This document shows positions 11,451-24,091 of a DNA stretch of 64,000 bases, one piece after another. The position numbers were made by a program, and so were the translations under genes. Source of the DNA: Pachyseris speciosa (lineage: Eukaryota; Cnidaria; Anthozoa; Scleractinia; Pachyseridae); contig JAEMWC010001121.1 in NCBI GenBank assembly GCA_016490735.1, forward strand, positions 62,501-126,500, read 5' to 3'. How positions within the stretch are numbered: the first letter of the stretch is position 1; each line of letters starts with the position of its first letter. A model generated the notes under the pieces. It ran no database searches, was not told the origin of the DNA, and saw only the letters and a list, made by a program, of their open reading frames with translations.

Positions 11451-11617
11451 TTTATGCAATTGCGAAAAAATGCCTGAAAAAAATTCAGTACTTCAACGGG
11501 GTTTGAACCCGTGGCTTCTTTTCGCAATTGCATAAATTGCGTTCACCACTGCGAGGATCATTCTTCATTTGATTTCATTTCCGCAGTTCATATATGATTC
11601 ATTTCATATATCATTCT
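11451..11617 (-). mobile_element. tRNA-type SINE-like repeat (B-box present)
   Basis: On the minus strand GGGTTCAAACCCCG fits a pol III B box followed by a short stem. On the plus strand AATTGCGAA and its inverse flank it, and the 3' part ends in the motif TCATATATGATTCATTTC. Copies occur at 42093-42260 and 60527-60692. This family is familiar to me from anthozoan genomes, which is established knowledge recalled rather than checked. The A-box half is missing. Confidence 0.6.
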
Positions 11618-12557
11618 CAAATCTGTAACTGTTACAAATCTTGCATCAACGTCGTTCTCAAGGTCTCTCCTCTGACCCTGGGGAGTTAAATTATGCATGA
11701 GATCGGGTAATATTGGCCTAATTCTGCTTCACTTGTTTGTAAGGCGTTGTAGACTTGAGACAATTTGATGTTTTAAGGCGCGGACCATGACCGCGGAGGA
11801 AAGCCTAACTTTGCGATATTGTAATATTGCGCTTTCCGGCACTCGGATGTCAATAAAGCAATCTTAATTAAGGCTGTGGCTAGCTCGAAAAAATGACTGG
11901 ATAGCGGGCTCGACGTTTGACTCAAATGTAATTGCATCCGACGTGCAGGTGATTTCTACCGCTTACAGGTAAAGACAAACAGATGGTATGAACTTAATCG
12001 CCCCTGATCGGCAACCAATATTCGCAGTATATATTGGTTTCGCTAGCGGTCCGGCATCAGTTCGGGTGAAAGGCGAGCAATCACGTTAGTGCCTAATTCA
12101 AGTCACCATCTGGGGCAAGAAAACGGACTCCCACCGTGAAAGCCTTTTACAATCCTGATGTGCCACCGTAAAGAAATTCAAACAGAAGGATTGTTTTTGT
12201 CCGCCATACTTGGAGAATTAGCTTAATTAAGACCCAAGAATCCTATCAGGAACTGTATCCTCAAGCAGCGGCTGCGACAAAAGAGAGGACTTTATTGAAA
12301 GGTATTTACAAAAATACATCATTAACATTTCTTAAGTTTAGATTCGAAACTGAAAGGAACATTACTGTGGAGTATACACTTATATTCAACAAAGTCTTCT
12401 CTAAAGCCCCGGTCAAACGTTCAAATTAACGTTGCTATGCAACTTTGGTGGTTCGCGTAAAAGCCTGAATTTTTTTCAGGCGTTATTTTCACTACTGCTT
12501 ACAGTCAAGTCAGGTCAAGCGTACCCCCTTGAGTACATTAATGAGTACATTAATGTG

Positions 12558-12898
12558 TTAGATTTTTTATATGTTGTATTGGTATAAATCTACTAGCGTT
12601 CTATCACGAATGCCGTTCTCTGATTGGCTACGCTACTCGCTATCTATTTTGTGATAGATAGTGAGTAGCGATTGTCAACAAAATGGCGGCCGCTTCTTCA
12701 CGTTTTCGAAGTGTCTGCGAGGAGGTTTTAGACAATTTACTCCAACTTACTACTAGTTTTGAACGACTAGTAGATTTATACTAAAACAATTAGATTCTTC
12801 GCTCTCGATTTTTATGCGTGATAGCTGGTTCGGGCTGCGCCCTCATCAGCTATCACGCGATAGAAATCTCGAGCTCATAATCTAATTGTAAAATATCA
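12558..12898. repeat. Multi-hairpin foldback element, copy 1
   Basis: Three nested inverted repeats are visible: ATAAATCTACTAG with its complement at about 12770, CGCTACTCGCTATCTAT with its complement at about 12655-12671, and GCGTGATAGCTG with CAGCTATCACGC at 12846-12857. Orthologous copies lie at about 45195-45510 and 61795-62097. It is noncoding. Confidence 0.7.
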
Positions 12899-13296
12899 GT
12901 GCTTTTCTCTAGTATTATTTTTGGTGTAAATTTTGATGTGGCAGGACTCGATTTTGGCTGCAAAGTTTCCACATTTTAAGGTGTTAACGAAACTGCTAAA
13001 ACTTCCGGCATTTTTTGCAGCAATGTAAATACCTATCTTCCAGCGATATTTTCAAAACAACTTGCTTAAAAAGGATAATTCACGCTAAAAGCGGCGTTCT
13101 GAAAATTCACCAAATGTTGGCCAAATTTATTGCCAGCTGTGACATAATGAGGGGATTTCACGTTGTGCAGGAAATCTCAAAAACGAAAATGTTTGGAAAG
13201 TTTTATGGTAATTTACTCGAGTAGTTTCCGAATAGGAATCTACTGACAAAATAAGAAGGAATACTAAAATTTGAGTTTCCTTATTAACAGATAGTC

Positions 13297-13583
13297 TCCT
13301 TTGCAGCCGTTATTAGGGTCGCACGTAACGCTCCTCCCCACTAACGGCTGCTCACTCGAAGAACCAATAAAATGCAAGTAATTCTTGGCAGCTGTGCCAA
13401 TCATATTTCTCGTTTTATTTGCCGCCAAAAACACAACAAGACGAGGACTAGGACCAGGTTTCTAGAAAATGGAAGCCTGCTCCTTATTGGTCAGTTTGAA
13501 GGAAAGGAATGCAAAGCTCGAGTAAGGAGCCGTTAGTGGGGAGGAGCGTTGCGTGACGACCCAATAACTCCTGCGAAGGAGGC
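13297..13583. mobile_element. MITE with about 60-bp GC-rich terminal inverted repeats, copy 1
   Basis: CTCCTCCCCACTAACGGCTGCT on the left is mirrored by AGCCGTTAGTGGGGAGGAG on the right, with outer parts (CCTTTGCAG...TATTAGGG) also inverted. The roughly 170-bp core is noncoding. Copies are at 45931-46220 and 62526-62814. Confidence 0.75.
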
Positions 13584-15365
13584 TTATTTTTAGACAGCTT
13601 TACTCCTAAACTGTGACCCCGGTTACAATTATTTCACGTACACCGTATCTACGCGAAAACTTCGCCAATCGGTTTCTCGGAGGAAACTAGAGAACAATCA
13701 TGGCATTTCAGTTCTCTGCAACAAATTTGTCTTTACGCCGTCGGTTTTTGCTCTTAGTTTCAGATGTAAAGCAGTGGAAATTTATTTGCTGTATTTTTGA
13801 TGTGTTTCAACCATGATCACCTCATAAGGGGCTCTTTCATGACACACCATTGCTTTCGTTTCGATTATTATTCGATTATATTCTACTTTCAAACTTTCCT
13901 TGATTGCAAGCGTGTTTTCTGGGAATTTTAATGATACAGCACAAGAGAAAATTGGTTTTCAATCAATTTTTCCAGACCGCCTGAAGCCGTGTTATGACTC
14001 AGTCGAATTGAATCTTGTCGACTTGAATCTAATCCATGTCCCAGAAAACTGGCAATCACGGGCTCGGTGTTTTGGTTCAAATTTAATCGCCCCTGATGCA
14101 ACCAATATGCGCAGTATAAATTGGTTTCGCAAGCGGTCAGGCATCTGGGGCAAGAAAACGGAATCACCGTGAAAACCTCAGTTCTACAATCCTGATGTGC
14201 CACCGTAAAGATCTTCACACAGAAGAATTGTTTCTGTCCGCCATACTTGGAAAATTAGCTTAATTGAGACCCAAGAATCCGATCAGGAACCCGCGTGTCC
14301 TCAAGCAGCGGTTGTTTGAAAAGTGAGGACTTTCTTGAAAGGCATTTACAAAAATACATCATTGAGGATTGTTTTTGTCCACCATAATTGGAGAATTAGC
14401 TTAATTGAGACCTAAGAATCTGATCAGAAACCGTGTCCTCATGCAGCCGCTTTTCAGTTCTCTGCAACAAATTTCTGTTTTCATCGTCGGTTTGTGCTCT
14501 CTTCAGATGTAAAGGAGTGGAAATTTATTTGCTGTATTTTGTTTTGATGTGTTTCAATCGTGATCACCTCATTAAGGACTGTTTCGTTTCGATTAAATGA
14601 TCTTTCTCGGCGGCACTCAGTTTCAATGTTCTACTTTCAAACTTTCCTTGATTGCAAGCGTGTTTTCTGGGAATTTTAATGATACAGTACAAGAGAAAGT
14701 TGGTTTTGAATCATTTTTCCAGACCGCCTGATGCTATGTTATGACTCAGTCGTATTCTCTCAAAATGATAATTTCTGAGAACACGTATGATCGATATTAC
14801 CGATATCGTGGAGTGTTTAAAATCGGATTTTTTTTCTCCAATTTGAAATGTCTACATCGTCGACGTTATACTGATTGATAACGTACCATTCGCCCTAGAA
14901 TAAATGCAGCTCGTTACTCGTTACAATACATCTTTACAATAAGACGTTTTCTGTGCTTCGCCACCTTGTCCCAGAGCTAGCTTGAGCCTTTATAACCATT
15001 GATCAACTTTCCATCTGAATCAATAGATGTGTATGAGAGACGCACGCTCGAGCAAAACGTTAGAAGATACCTCATGTAAAGATCGACTCTGATCTTACCA
15101 CTCGCCCCAAATGCTATTTGGTCATTTCTTCACTTTAATACCGATGTCTTGTGTTGGTTTAAGCGGAATCATGGTAGCACTAACTTAGAGTCACAACAAA
15201 TCCCGCAATACGCCATGTTGACATGGCATGCATTGGAAACCACCGCATTTCTTCATTTTTTAAGTGAAAAGTACTCGAATTAAAGCATATCGTTTTGGTA
15301 GACAAACCAACCCTACACCCCAAGTTTCAGCCAAATTGGTTGAGAACCATGTCCGTACTATATGT

Positions 15366-15778
15366 ATACCGTATTTCCTCGTATAGGCGCCCACAATCTA
15401 ATAAGCGCCCACCCCCGAATAAGCGCCCACCTCCTCGGCCAGAATAGTAAATAAGAGCACCGCAGCACTCCCCATCACTTTCTTAGGATACAACGAAAAC
15501 CTGTTTCTATTGTCACTTTATTTATAATCAACTACATCGGCATCAGTGCATGTAGCAGAACAGTCTCTTTTCCGTGATGTCCCTTCCAGTTATTTCTATC
15601 TCCTCGCGCTTGCAGAGTTCTTTTATGTGCATTAGCCAAAATAAAGTTACAGTTCGTTGACAGAAAAAACTTAATTAGCGCCCCCCCTCGATTAAGCTCC
15701 CTCCTTCGGATAAGCGCCTCTCTTTTGGCTGAAATTTTATATAAGCGCCAGGGCACTGATTCGAGGAAATACGGTATT
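15366..15778. mobile_element. MITE with CGTATTTCCTCG ends, S copy 2
   Basis: This is the orthologue of the element at 2134-2552, with the same inverted ends (from 15367 and to about 15777) and the same internal AATAAGCGCC motifs. Confidence 0.7.
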
Positions 15779-16281
15779 ATGACTCTTATGTTGTTTTAAC
15801 GGTTACAAGAATTTCACGTGTTCCCAAGAAATGTTTCGCTAATTTATTTTCCATAGGAAACTTGGATATATTGGAGTTTCCTTTTTCATGAGCATTGCAA
15901 ATTTATTAGCGATATTATTTGTGAATTTTATCATTCATAATGACCTCCCTGGGGTCCCCTTTCTCTGGGAATTGAACAATATCAAATATGTCAATTATGT
16001 TTTATCTAGATGTTTTTCGGTGCTCAGTACAGTTTTAATGTGATAAATAAAGTTTGCGTGAGTGAAGCGGCATTAGCCTTGCGTTTGTAACAAAAAATGG
16101 TGCCGACAAGAGCAAGTTGATTTTAATAAAAAAAATTCTTGTCGCCTAAGGCAATGCTATTTTGGAGCACAATTCTCTTTAATCCTATGAAAACCGAGTG
16201 TTTGTCAATGAGAATATTTTTGCTTGACCGTCTCCATCACGTGGTGCATTGTGGAAGCCATAGTATAAGTATAAGCCTCTT

Positions 16282-16461
16282 ATAGAGTATTTTCACATGA
16301 CGTCACGGCGGCCATGTTGCTGTCCCAAAACAAAGAAACGGCGGCCATGTTGGTGTCCCAAACGAAACCTCTGGGAATTGAACTCTCTTTCTATGCAAAA
16401 GCTTTGTTTTGTTTCAGAAAACCATTATGGCCCGGCAGTCATGTGAATGAAAACGCTCTAT
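16282..16461. mobile_element. Short MITE, ATAGAG...CTCTAT ends, S copy 2
   Basis: This is the orthologue of 3047-3227, with the same imperfect inverted ends and the doubled GGCGGCCATGTTG core. Confidence 0.6.
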
Positions 16462-18088
16462 TTTTTTCAGTTGCGCCCTTCATAAGGTACTGATGTCTTC
16501 ATCATCTAGGTTACTGGTTGGAGCTAGGTTATAGCCTCAAATTATTTAAGCTTATGCTCCATCACAGCCTTGACACCATAGCTAATCAAAGTAACACGAA
16601 CCAGAAATATCGCTATACAGAACTGGAACTACTTTATTTAAAAAATGAATAAATAAACAAACGCTGTAAATGGCAATCTTATGTTTAAAGCCGGGAATCG
16701 AACTGCAATGTTTCGATTTCCATTTTCCTCATGACAATGAATTGGCGATACAATTTCATGCGTCTAGACCTATCATTTTCCTCAAATGTCGTCTCTTAAG
16801 GGTGCAGTATCCTCTGTCGACTCTATGCATGTTTGGGTGGGGTTTACTCGCCGAGACTTACCCTATACCAGACTGCCGTGCATGTTCATCTGCACTTTGT
16901 AACCCTATTCTAGAAATTTCTATTGCAGTCCAGCACGGATATCTTGCAGAAAGCCATTTTTCTTTTTGTTAACAAAGAGTATTCAGGCTCTCATATATTG
17001 AATGAAAGAGCACGATTTCCCTGATTTTGGCACCATATCCCAGACCAAACTGCGTGAAAACGGTACCCTTTGCAATGCCACAGACCAACGTAGCTTATTT
17101 TGGGGAGCACCTACCCTTTGTATTATTTTTCTTTAAAAAATTGCCCAATACGTAGAACGATGAGCAGAGCCCACCGGGGCTAGGAATGGGCTCTGCACAG
17201 AAGATCGGCCATCTTGGACAGATGTATTCAAAGCTCACGTTGTTTCTAATGTCTCGGTGCTTTGGTTTGCAAAGAGATACTATTTCCCATCAAGTAATCC
17301 GAAGCATGTGCAAAATCAACATTCGTGTTTCCAAGTACGCAGTAAAAATTGAAAGGGTTTTGTACTCCCTCAAGCAAAATATTTAATTCAGATGTTGTTC
17401 AGTTTTGAATAAATTGTTGCCTGGAAGTTTTTTTTCGTTGTTAATTCATAGTTGTGATCAGCAGTTGTGTTGACATACCGCTAATCTGTCTATGTGGTTG
17501 CAATAAGATACGCAGTCGGTTTCGATCAACGTCCGTGAATAGATTAGCAATTTTTGCTTTCAAAGTGTTTTATCTTGCCATTACTTGAATTCATGGCGAC
17601 CATAGCTTTGTCAGGGAAAGATTTCCGTACAGCCCGGTAAATTAGTTGTTCATGCATCACTGTTGTACTAACCCGGTTAAAACGGCGAGTATGAATAGAG
17701 TTTGAGACACAAAATGCATACAAAATTAATGCTGGAAGCAGTACGAAATTGCGTTAGAAAATGTATTTATTAACTGTTCCAGTTTAAAAAGAAGTTAATG
17801 TGAGAAGTGTGCAATGCTTATTACTGCTACGAATATTTGTTATTTTTGCGGTCATTCACGAATCGAACGCACTTTCTAAGCTTTGATTGGTACTAGTACC
17901 TGACTTGGCAGCACATTTGTTTTTTTTGTTTTTTGTTTTTTTTCCCGGCCGAACTGCTTCCCTCGCTAATCAGTCCATGCTGGATTTTCTTAGACATTTA
18001 GACGTGCAGTCCAACCACACTTTCGTTTTTCGAAGACAATCCGTGCATTTTACTTTACTTTCAAATTTTAGGAGTATTTTGCAAAAGT

Positions 18089-18538
18089 CAGGGGCAGCCA
18101 ACGAGCCTAATCAACTAAGAGCTGTAGAAAGGCATTTTTAAGTACCTTATGGTGTTTGAAGTCTGTTTACTGAGTGATGTTTTTGTTAGCTAGAAGAATT
18201 TCATCTGCTCGAATACCTTAGCTGAAATTTCAGTTGCCCGAAAATGTTAGGGAACAAAATCTTCCTTTGAGAAAATGCTAGCTGAAATGAATATTCCACG
18301 CATTTTCTAGGGAACTATTTTCTTTCCGAAAATATTAGCTGACGTTTTTGACTGCCAAAAACAGCAAATATGACCTTTACGAAAACCTCAGGGGCTATGA
18401 TTTCCCCATTGCGAATCTTTCAAGGCCATGTTTCAGTTACGAAACTCCGAGTGTACACCTATATCGACGCAGGAAAAGTAACGCGAACTATCCTCCACCG
18501 AACAGATATCAAACGAAACTTGTCGTTGGGTGCTCCTG
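18089..18538. mobile_element. CAGGGG-family element, S copy 2
   Basis: It begins CAGGGGCAGCCAACGA and ends CGTTGGGTGCTCCTG. The flanking hexamers AAAAGT and ACAAGT match at five of six positions, supporting a 6-bp target duplication. Confidence 0.82.
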
Positions 18539-18564
18539 ACAAGTCTCACTTTGTTTTCCTTGAG

Positions 18565-18907
18565 CAACGAGGACGGCAACGGCAACGAAAACGTCACTTC
18601 AAATATAAGTTCTCCTTTCTGTAACTCTTTCGTGATTATTCCAATTTGTTTCACTTGGAAAATACTTGCGAACTGTCCAAGAACTAAATTGCAAAGAACG
18701 ACGTCAAAGTAAGGGAAAAGAAAGAAAAATTTGTCATCAAGCGCTCACGTTCTCAAGAAAAAACAAAATGTCGTCATTTCACGTTGTTGTTTTGCTGAGG
18801 ACGGCAAAGAAATGTACCAAAATGTAAAACGCACGTGCAGAGCCATTGTTTTTGCTCATTAAGCCTATTGTTTTGTGGCTTTCTCGTTGCTGTTGCCGTC
18901 CTCGTTG
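18565..18907. mobile_element. MITE with CAACGAGGACGGCAACG ends, private to module 2
   Basis: The left end CAACGAGGACGGCAAC and the right end GTTGCCGTCCTCGTTG are inverted repeats. Modules 1 and 3 have no such sequence between the TTTGTTTTCC and CAGTCCAC landmarks. It is noncoding and AT-rich internally. Confidence 0.75.
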
Positions 18908-20441
18908 CTTAAGGTCCCTAGTGTAACTCAGTCCACATCGCAAAATTGGTTGAATAAATTTCAAGACTAAAAGCGTAACGCCTTGTTTCTTTTACTTGAC
19001 TGAGCAAGACGCTCGAACGAAGAATATTGAATGTGTTCTCCAGCCTGAGTCGGCAACTTTGTTCTTCAGACGTGGTGCATGTACTTTGACGGATGCGAGT
19101 GAATAACCTGTTCCAGGGTCTCAGATTTTTGGTGTGAGCGAAACAACGAGCGAAGAACGAAGAAGTAAATTGGCGGGGATTCCAGTTGATGGCCTAGCCA
19201 CAAAGAGAGGTCCGAAATGTACTATGTTAATCATGATCTTAAGCTCTCTGTGTTTTAAAAGAAGGTATTATATTAAAGGTGAACTTCAAGCTCAAGTTTC
19301 TTATGCACTACACTCTGTTTGTGTATAAAAATATTGTTTTTTCTGCCGATTTTAGGCTGAAAATATTCTTGTGTACATTCTTAGATTGCAGCGTGTGACA
19401 TTTCCATTCTGTATCGTGTTACATTGTGTACGAGCTCCAAGACTTTTCGTTGTTATTTTTTTATTATTTTATTTATTTTTTTGGCTAGTTTTACCGTTCA
19501 GAAAAAGGAATAATTTTATAAGGACTAGTTCAAAACATATAATTGTATTGTATTTGCAAATTTGCACCACACAAAATTATATTCTTTTCCAAATCCCAGC
19601 CTCGGGTTTAATCTTAAATTATTCTTAAAATTTCGCAAGTTTCAGCCTCGATATTCCTAGAAAATATGTTCTTACATAAAACAAAGAGTGTACTTACAGC
19701 ATGATACAATATACAAAGAGTACAAGAAAAAAGAATACCAAATTAAAAAAAAGGAGAGAGGGAAAGAAAAATACTTCGGAAAAGAATAAGTAATTGGATA
19801 AAACAGATTTCTTGCTATTTGCGCAGCGACCAAAGTGGATTTATCCACTGATGTCATCACTAACAATTGTAAACAGTCGGAAAAAAAACTAATCTTTAAT
19901 CAAGCTTTCAATATCATGAGTCACAAGATTGTCGTCACCCTCTTGAGATTCGGGTCCATTTGGTGGTTTGGGATCAGCATGATGTATTTGTCTCGTACTA
20001 TTCGAAAAACAAAAACTGTATTTAAGATACGATCTATTCCTAAACACCCCACAATTTTTGCAGTCGGAAACGTTATAATTATTGCAACAAATATTGGCCT
20101 TCGCGAACGTGCTGGACTCATAATATAAGTGTTAGCCCTAATTCACGAAATACGTTCCTGACATATTCTCTACCCTCAAAAGCATGCTTACGTCCTTCAC
20201 TCACTGAGATTGGTTTAATCATAAGACAGTTTAAATTTGTTTGAACAGAATTCGAAGTTACAGCTCGATCTGCAGCTTATCATTGAATATCAACGACAAA
20301 GCGTTAGCAGTTGAACTCCTACATAACTGCTCCTTAACCTTCAGTAATAATTCATGATACATAGATATGCCCAACGCTTGCCGGTTCTAACAGCTCTTTA
20401 AATTACTTCACTTGCAGCACGGTTTTAGAAGACTTGGTATT

Positions 20442-21491
20442 ATGAGTTCACTAAACAGCACGGGCAACCATTGCGACCTCAACATGACTTCAAATGCCAC
20501 CAGCTGTGACCCAACCGGGGAAAGTTTAACGTCCGCAAAATTTATCAAGGCATTTGCGTACTGCGTTATTTTGTCAGTTTCGCTGGTTGGCAACTTAGCT
20601 GTTATTGCCATCGTTACCAAAAACAAACAGATGTGGACACCGACGAATATTCTGATCGCTAACGTGGCCGCCTCTGATCTTCTGATCTCTACGTTTGCTA
20701 TTCCGCGAGAACTCGTTGAAATCTTTACTGGTCGTAGAAGATGGCTGATCGACGGGGTAACGGGTTTGATTTTGTGTAAGCTTGTCTACTTCTTTCAAGA
20801 CATTTCTACCGCGGTGTCCATACAAAGCCTGGTGATTATAGCCATTGACAGATATAGAGGAGTAGTTTTCCCGTTCCGCCCTCCAATTGTAACAGCAAAG
20901 GTCTGCAAGGTGTTAATTCCTGTTATTTGGATCTTGGCAATGTGCTTGCACGGTCCGTATCTCTATACTCTGCGACTGGAGATGCGAGATAACAAGCGGT
21001 ATTGCACGTTTAGCTGGGCACCGAAGTTTGACGAACGCCGGGCACAAGAACGCTACTTTGTCTTCCTTTCCGTGTTTTTAATTTTCTTACCTCTGCTTGT
21101 AACTGTGACCTTATATTCCTTAATATTCTTAGAGCTAAAGGCGCGAAAAGTTAAAGGGAGCGGAGAGCAAGCTGGAAGTCAACAAAGACGTAGAGAAGAC
21201 GCATCGATAGCGAAAAGAATTTTAATTATAGTCCTTATTTTTGTTTTTTGTACAACTCCACTTATCGTTCTGGGACTTGTTTATTACTTTGCATGGAACT
21301 GGCAACTGCCGCGTGGAATGGATGTGCTATTTTCAGCGACAAAATTCATTTTCTACTCAAACGCTTCGCTCAATCCCTGCGTTTACATCATATTAAGTGA
21401 AAGGTATCGACGAGGATTTAAAGAAATAGCAAACTGCTTGTACCCGCTTCGAAACTCCACTAACGATATAGTAGCGATGAACGTATTATAG
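20442..21491 (+). CDS. Class A GPCR, B-type, intact
   Basis: This is a 349-residue receptor in a single open frame from the ATG at 20442 (the in-frame TTG at 20412 is upstream and not a normal start). The N-terminus carries NST, NMT and NAT glycosylation sites. The motifs follow class A: GNLAV in helix 1, NVAASD in helix 2, CKLVYFF at the top of helix 3, DRY at 136-138, YCTFSW in the second outer loop, a Pro in helix 5, CTTP in helix 6 without the usual Trp, and NPCVY in helix 7, then a basic helix-8 region. Loop 3 has KARKVKGSGEQ, longer by one residue than in A-type genes. It is the intact B-type reference in this window. The ligand is unknown. Confidence 0.94.
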   Translation: MSSLNSTGNHCDLNMTSNATSCDPTGESLTSAKFIKAFAYCVILSVSLVGNLAVIAIVTKNKQMWTPTNILIANVAASDLLISTFAIPRELVEIFTGRRRWLIDGVTGLILCKLVYFFQDISTAVSIQSLVIIAIDRYRGVVFPFRPPIVTAKVCKVLIPVIWILAMCLHGPYLYTLRLEMRDNKRYCTFSWAPKFDERRAQERYFVFLSVFLIFLPLLVTVTLYSLIFLELKARKVKGSGEQAGSQQRRREDASIAKRILIIVLIFVFCTTPLIVLGLVYYFAWNWQLPRGMDVLFSATKFIFYSNASLNPCVYIILSERYRRGFKEIANCLYPLRNSTNDIVAMNVL

Positions 21492-22359
21492 CAAAATCTC
21501 AGAAATTCAAAGTGTAAACTGAGTTCTAATATTCGTGAAAGAGCACTTTCCAGTGTTTACGTGAAACACATTAATAAATAAAGGCAAATTGACTGGGGTG
21601 AGTGTTGAATGTGGATAGCTTAATGCATTTTTTCTCGATATAAGCTGTACGCAGCTGTCACCTTACATCCGAACCTCTTCCTGTTTTCGCTCTTCCATTA
21701 CATATTTTGTTTGCTTGATATTACTGAATTTTTTTCTTCCGAATGTTTGGTGTACATTACCATCTTTACCTTCCATCAACTAAGAGTTTTTTCAGTGATT
21801 TTTGCGCTTAATTTGTACGGCTTTTAAATATCATCCTTTCTGTATTTAAAGTACAACCAAATTAGCATACCTCATTTTTTTTTTCGTTTAAGTTATTAAT
21901 ATATATTTCAATATGTGACTTTCAGAGGTGCGGCGTTCAGTTCTTGTTATCCAACAAAATAATACGACATGCAGTTAATATACGAAGTTTTCTCTAGGTC
22001 TTGAACCGCTCTCAAGTAAATGGATATAAAAAAAATTCTGTAAATTAAATACGTATTTTTCCCTTTTTGTTTACCAACATGCCCAAGATGAATTTCATCT
22101 TGAAGCCAATACCTGCGTTCGCGTTCTAACAAGTGATAATACACGAAATCGATGGTGGCCGAGCCTTGTATCCGCCCACAATCTCTCCACTACGGGATGC
22201 ACTAATATTATGGCCATTCATTATCTCATGCCCGATATACCTGGGGCTAATTCTCTATGCCGAGTATCTATGGTCATCTATGGCTGAGGAGATCACTGGA
22301 TTATTTTATCTCAACTAAGTACTTTTTTCAATACGCTTTCTTCGTATCGATCCCCGTCC
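21492..22359 (+). repeat. Segmental duplication block U, copy 1 (B-type 3' flank)
   Basis: This is the 3' flank of the B-type gene, matching 56601-57450 nearly base for base. A 61-codon frame starting with GTG at 22133 is open in both copies but is short and matches nothing I know. Similarity ends abruptly at about 22359, after CTTTCTTCGTATCGAT. Confidence 0.85.
21573..21578 (+). promoter_or_regulatory. Candidate polyadenylation signal of the B-type GPCR
   Basis: AATAAA, overlapped by a second AATAAA, lies 82 bases after the stop and is followed within 20 bases by a GT-rich tract (TGGGGTGAGTGTTG). The same arrangement is conserved at 56682. Confidence 0.6.
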
Positions 22360-24091
22360 GCTTACTGGATGTAAAAAAGCTTTTGGAACAAAAAATATCT
22401 ATTCGATAATAAGGCAAGCTATCAGCTCAGTGCCATAAGAGCTTCGAATTATAAAAAAATGTTTTGTTGTTGTTCTTGTTTTATTGGGTTTTTTTTTTCT
22501 AAACTTAGCATTCCCTACACTTCTAAATTTATCACTTTTTTATATTTTAGACTGAAGATCTCGAAAAATCGAAAAATCCAAGAAGGTGGACTTAACGTGA
22601 TTTCCATCATATGATGCCGTCATTCCATCTTGTACGACTACTTTTAAAGACTATGGGAAATGTTTCCGGATTTGTTAATGTTTCCGGATTCATCAAATTT
22701 GGAGTATTCGGATTTGCGGATGTTTACACTTAAACGATTCTTCAGATTTGACTGTTCACACTGAATCGACGAATCCGGTATCAGTGCTACGAATCTGGAA
22801 CGTTATGAATCCGCCATCTTGTCTAAATACAAGCCAGAATTAAAGGATCGCGGGCGAACGTTGAATGTCCGGATTCGTGGATAAACCGTTTACACGAACG
22901 AAGCGTTTCGGATTCAAAGTATTTTGATACAAAGTTTCCACTTTGGATTCCGGATTCATAACGGTCCGGATTCATGACAAAACTGGGAACTTTTTATACC
23001 GGATTCATGTTTTGTGCACGTGTAAACACCAAAAAGAATCCGGTATGAAAACGTCCCTGATTTGTCACGAATCCGGAAACTTTTGCTCTAGTGTAAACGT
23101 AGTCTAAGAAAACAAACATAAGACAGCGATCAATTGACGCAACAGGCAGCCCACTATCGAGGACACCCAAAGCACTTCACTTCTTTCGTATTTCCTCGAT
23201 CAGCCATGTTGAGTCTCCCTGTGTAGCCTAGCTTTCTAGCTTCCAGTCTCTTTTCAAATCTATTCACCCTAAAAAATTAAATAAATAGGGGAGCTGAGAC
23301 CGGGTTTTTCGTCTCCCGATGGCGCGAAAGAGCGGCGCAAAAATCAAAACAAAGGATCAGGACTGAACAAAAATACTATAAAAATCAGAAATACTATTTA
23401 AATCGGCGAAAAACCCGATCGATCCCTTCCCACTAGTGCGTACATGTAAATGTACATGCATTGCTCAAGTTGACGCCATGTTGTTCAGATGTCACGCTTT
23501 ATTGCGTGTTCCTCCCAGCCAATGGCGTGCAAGAATTTAACTTCTGTGAGTGGCAGCTCAATTTACATTCCAATCTTAGCACCTCCCACTGATGTCCGAG
23601 ATATCTAGCCATGCCGAACTTTAACGATTTGCGAGTTTCTACCGCGCTCCGTAATGTACAAAAAACGTCAAGCGGAACGTTTAACTGTGATTTCTTGATA
23701 GTTTTGTTATTTCTGAGATGCTTCTGAAATGGCCGCTCTATTACACTCAGTGCTATTGTCTTGGGCTGTCGGACAACGAACCGAGAAACATCTGGTCTGG
23801 TTTATTATATAATTCCCTAATGCAGTGGGCTTAAGCCACTAATAGTTATGGATGGCCTGGATTCATAACTATGAACTATCGATTCCGTTACTTCCCAAGA
23901 ACTCCCAGAGGACTAAGGCTCCGAGAGCGGAGACTATCAGTGATGATGTCATTTGACACAGCAATGACGCTACGATTTCCAATTAACCTTTCCGCCTCTC
24001 GCGTTCTTGAATTTTGTGTGAGCGAAATCGCAACTGGATGACTTGCAACAAACTTAAGCTAAATTTTTTAATTTTTTTAAATTTTTTAAAT
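22360..24091. other. Non-genic DNA, repeat-rich, no gene seen
   Basis: From about 22640 to 23105 the motif TCCGGATTC and its complement recur many times in both senses, as in a degenerate DNA element bounded by GACTA and TAGTC-type ends. From about 23290 to 23430 the motif GGGTTTTTCG is inverted as CGAAAAACCC. The rest shows no frame or domain that I can support. Confidence 0.5.

Larger units (their letters stand above)
9839..14302 (+). repeat. Segmental duplication block T, copy 1 (A-type 3' flank)
   Basis: This is the noncoding flank downstream of the chimeric gene, matching 40758-46939 and 59117-63530 in order and orientation. Private differences are an insertion at 10038-10257, absence of the 678-bp element found at 43582-44259, and absence of the 429-bp element found at 42406-42834. 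Short frames near 10894-11148 and 13900-14172 are shared in part with the other copies but carry no recognisable domain. I see no gene in this block. Confidence 0.85.
14303..20441 (+). repeat. Segmental duplication block S, copy 2
   Basis: This is the B-type upstream flank of module 2. It lacks the 4417-6661 insertion of module 1 and has a private element at 18565-18907. A 100-codon ATG frame at 16670-16972 is also open at 52160-52462 but is broken by a deletion in copy 1 (about 3535). It has no recognisable domain, so I do not call it a gene. Confidence 0.85.

Noticed and set aside
13900..14172. 90-codon frame shared with 46537-46770 and 63128-63361 (and opposing minus-strand frames) as a conserved gene
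   Set aside because: The copies end at different lengths, both strands are open at once, and the flanks are equally conserved, so the identity reflects recent duplication and not coding constraint.
16670..16972. 100-codon ATG frame, also open at 52160-52462
   Set aside because: The third copy (about 3430-3720) is broken by a deletion, and no domain or signal is recognisable.
22133..22318. 61-codon hydrophobic frame, also at 57239-57424
   Set aside because: It starts with GTG, is short, and lies in duplicated 3' flank that is as conserved outside the frame as inside.
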